Of a DNA stretch of 6,327 nucleotides, positions 5,933 through 6,327 are shown one piece after another. This DNA comes from Bacteroidales bacterium (lineage in GTDB: Bacteria > Bacteroidota > Bacteroidia > Bacteroidales > UBA10428). Location of the stretch: NCBI GenBank assembly GCA_016926235.1, contig JAFGOZ010000174.1, positions 1-6,327 of the forward strand, given 5' to 3'. Each line of letters starts with the position of its first letter. Position 1 is the first letter of the stretch. A program made the position numbers and the translations under genes. A model generated the notes under the pieces. That model saw nothing but the letters and a program-made list of their open reading frames with translations, was not told where the DNA came from and ran no database searches.

Positions 5933-6327
5933 ATGAAGACAAAAATTATTATTATACTAATAGCTTTATTATCAGTTAAATGTACTGATCTTGATGAGGA
6001 ATTATTTGATAAAGTGAATACATCCGATTATGGGAAAACACCCGCTGAAATTGAAACAATAGTAGGAAAAGCCTACGCTTCACTTCGTGGTTTTAAGGAT
6101 GATATTTCCATTTCATATCCAACTTGTGAATATGTCTTTTTTTTAGTGGAATGTGTTTCTGATGAAGCATGTATTCCTACACGCGGAACTGACTGGTACG
6201 ACGGTGGAAGATACCAGGAAGCCCAGTTTCATACCTGGACTCCTGAGAATGCAATGATACTTAGTTCATGGAGATATTATTACGAGGGTATATCGAAAGT
6301 AAATGCGGTGATTTATCAGGTTGAAAA
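5933..6327 (+). CDS. susD: SusD/RagB-family surface glycan-binding lipoprotein, 3'-truncated by the window
   Basis: The first 131 residues of a SusD-type protein begin 12 bases after the susC stop; a full family member is usually 500-600 residues. The ATG at 5933 starts a signal peptide (MKTKIIIILIALLSVK) leading to Cys17. The following TDLDEE is typical of SusD N-termini and resembles an acidic surface-export signal. Residue 16 (-1) is Lys, which is unusual for a lipobox. After KTPAEIETIVGKAYASLRG (residues 35-53, the first TPR-type helix), the segment PTRGTDWYDGGRYQEAQFHT (82-101) and WRYYYEGISKVNAVI (113-127) match a conserved SusD pattern. Cys65, Cys74 and Cys80 are extra cysteines close together. 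It should sit on top of SusC at the cell surface and deliver glycan. The gene symbol denotes the family only. Confidence 0.95.
   Translation, partial: MKTKIIIILIALLSVKCTDLDEELFDKVNTSDYGKTPAEIETIVGKAYASLRGFKDDISISYPTCEYVFFLVECVSDEACIPTRGTDWYDGGRYQEAQFHTWTPENAMILSSWRYYYEGISKVNAVIYQVE

Overview
The window is AT-rich DNA from a member of the Bacteroidota. The evidence is a SusC/SusD pair (a family essentially confined to this phylum), a Bacteroidota-type -7 promoter box (TAnnTTTG), and lipoprotein signals followed by acidic residues. Genus and species cannot be read from the sequence. All genes lie on the + strand, and the segment looks like the regulatory and outer-membrane-uptake end of a polysaccharide utilization locus (PUL).

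Layout. (1) Positions 2-991 are the 3' part of a membrane-anchored regulator: TPR-like helices, one transmembrane segment, a coiled coil and a C-terminal LuxR-like helix-turn-helix, of the DUF6377/SusR-like kind. Its start lies upstream of the window. (2) Positions 992-1303 are 312 bases without a gene. They carry a perfect 12-bp inverted repeat with a 39-base spacer, a smaller inverted repeat, and a candidate promoter just ahead of the next gene. (3) Positions 1304-1822 encode a small probable lipoprotein with a lipocalin-like GxW start (DUF5004-like). (4) Positions 1830-2951 encode an exported 373-residue protein with two related beta-sandwich-type modules plus a third C-terminal domain. It resembles DUF4961/SusE-F-type glycan-handling proteins but has no lipobox. 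(5) Positions 2951-5920 encode a complete SusC-type TonB-dependent transporter of 989 residues. (6) From 5933 to the window end is the N-terminal third or less of a SusD-type surface lipoprotein.

The last four genes are separated by 7, -1 and 12 bases, so they almost certainly form one operon transcribed from the promoter near 1248. The inferred division of labour is that the upstream regulator senses a saccharide in the periplasm and activates the operon. SusD and the two small exported proteins would capture glycan at the surface, and SusC would import oligosaccharides using TonB energy. SusC lacks an N-terminal STN domain, so control by an anti-sigma relay is not expected, which fits the adjacent one-component regulator. 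No glycoside hydrolase is in the window. The substrate is therefore unknown; a SusR-like regulator hints at an alpha-glucan, but only weakly. No mobile element, tRNA, rRNA or CRISPR array was seen. The main points of interest are the inverted repeat, the two accessory genes placed before rather than after susC/susD, the missing lipobox in the modular protein, and unusual residues before the lipidated cysteines.
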